From: Pseudomonas anguilliseptica
GTDB taxonomy: Bacteria; Pseudomonadota; Gammaproteobacteria; Pseudomonadales; Pseudomonadaceae
Direction of reading: 5' to 3'
Length of the DNA stretch: 64,000 nt
NCBI RefSeq assembly: GCF_900105355.1
Contig: NZ_FNSC01000001.1
Coordinates: 4,956,147-5,020,146 of the forward strand
A program made the position numbers and the translations under genes. Under the pieces are notes generated by a model. The model was not told the origin of the DNA. It did no database searches and saw only the letters and a program-made list of their open reading frames with translations. Of this stretch, positions 63,565-64,000 are shown piece by piece. Each line of letters starts with the position of its first letter. Positions within the stretch are counted from its first letter, which is position 1.

Positions 63565-64000
63565 ATGCCTGATCTTTATCACTACCTGCAACAGCTGGTT
63601 AACGGTCTGACCGTTGGCAGCACCTATGCCTTGATTGCCATCGGCTACACCATGGTTTACGGCATTATCGGCATGATCAACTTCGCCCATGGCGAGGTTT
63701 ACATGATTGGCTCGTACGTAGCCTTCATTGTGGTCGCCGGCCTGGCCATGTATGGCCTGGACAGTTTACCCATCGTGATGATTGCGGCCTTCGCCGCCAG
63801 CATCATTGTCGCCAGCGCCTATGGCTACAGCATCGAACGGGTCGCCTACCGCCCTCTGCGCGGCGGCAACCGTCTGATTCCGCTGATTTCCGCCATCGGC
63901 ATGTCGATCTTCCTGCAGAACCAGGTGCTTCTGGCGCAGGACTCCAAGGACAAATCGATCCCCAACCTGCTACCAGGCAACTTCGTCTTCGGCGAGAGCG
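63565..64000 (+). CDS. braD: Branched-chain amino acid ABC transporter permease, LivH type (partial)
   Basis: From the ATG at 63565 (AGGAG 8 bases upstream): MPDLYHYLQQLVNGLTVGST, YALIAIGYTMVYGIIGMINF, AHGEVYMIGSYVAFIVV and ERVAYRPLRGGNRLIPLISA, the conserved LivH/BraD N-terminus. About 145 residues are seen before the window ends. It pairs with braC upstream. Confidence 0.93.
   Translation, partial: MPDLYHYLQQLVNGLTVGSTYALIAIGYTMVYGIIGMINFAHGEVYMIGSYVAFIVVAGLAMYGLDSLPIVMIAAFAASIIVASAYGYSIERVAYRPLRGGNRLIPLISAIGMSIFLQNQVLLAQDSKDKSIPNLLPGNFVFGES

Overview
The window is a chromosomal stretch of a Pseudomonas species. Three things point there: high GC, P. aeruginosa-like gene neighbourhoods (flgBCDE / flgFGHIJKL / fliC-flaG-fliD; bfd-bfrB-grxD-argF; glpK/glpR/glpD; rapA; braC-braD), and Pseudomonas-type promoters (sigma28, sigma54, ANR/DNR boxes). 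The species cannot be fixed from sequence alone.

Layout. (1) 1-24.1 kb, minus strand: a flagellar block. From right to left it runs flgBCDE (own sigma54 promoter, own terminator), flgFGHIJKL (own sigma54 promoter), a tightly overlapping eight-gene island between flgL and fliC, then fliC (sigma28 promoter), flaG and the start of fliD. The island (3.3-12.3 kb) encodes a TPR/SEC-C/OGT-like glycosyltransferase plus a CDP-6-deoxyhexose pathway: cytidylyltransferase, 4,6-dehydratase, epimerase, C-methyltransferase, aminotransferase, acyltransferase and a CmcI-like methyltransferase. Its position and content indicate flagellin glycosylation. (2) 24.3-32.2 kb: iron storage (bfd with a Fur-like promoter, bfr), grxD, a molybdopterin oxidoreductase broken by an IS, argF, an ABC ATPase and a PhzF protein. 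(3) 32.4-34.7 kb: a porin and a stand-alone periplasmic protein with two PilJ-type modules. (4) 34.7-43.3 kb: glpK-ybaK leftward and glpR-glpD rightward around a nested IS, then a 38-residue membrane protein under two ANR/DNR boxes, a small basic protein, alkB and a hypothetical gene. (5) 43.4-45.9 kb: two adjacent IS copies in front of rapA. (6) 49-57 kb: a CHASE2 adenylate cyclase / SH3 / M48 peptidase cluster ending in another IS, an HD-GYP phosphodiesterase and an MFS transporter. (7) 57.2-59.4 kb: a tubulin/FtsZ-superfamily protein. (8) 59.5-64 kb: hyi-glxR, two small conserved genes and braC-braD. Several genes here carry single-base disruptions that look like sequence errors or fresh pseudogenes.

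The most unusual element is a set of closely related IS5-family elements (three sequence types: A, B, C) with clear 4-bp target duplications. An IS-B sits inside an IS-A at 36.7-39.1 kb. A second locus at 43.4-44.7 kb carries the left 125 bp of IS-A joined to a complete IS-B, and this hybrid has its own CTAA target duplication. Its outer ends match each other better than those of either parent, so nesting appears to have created a new mobile unit. Other points of interest are the tubulin-like protein, the SEC-C-containing glycosyltransferase and the ANR-box micro-protein.
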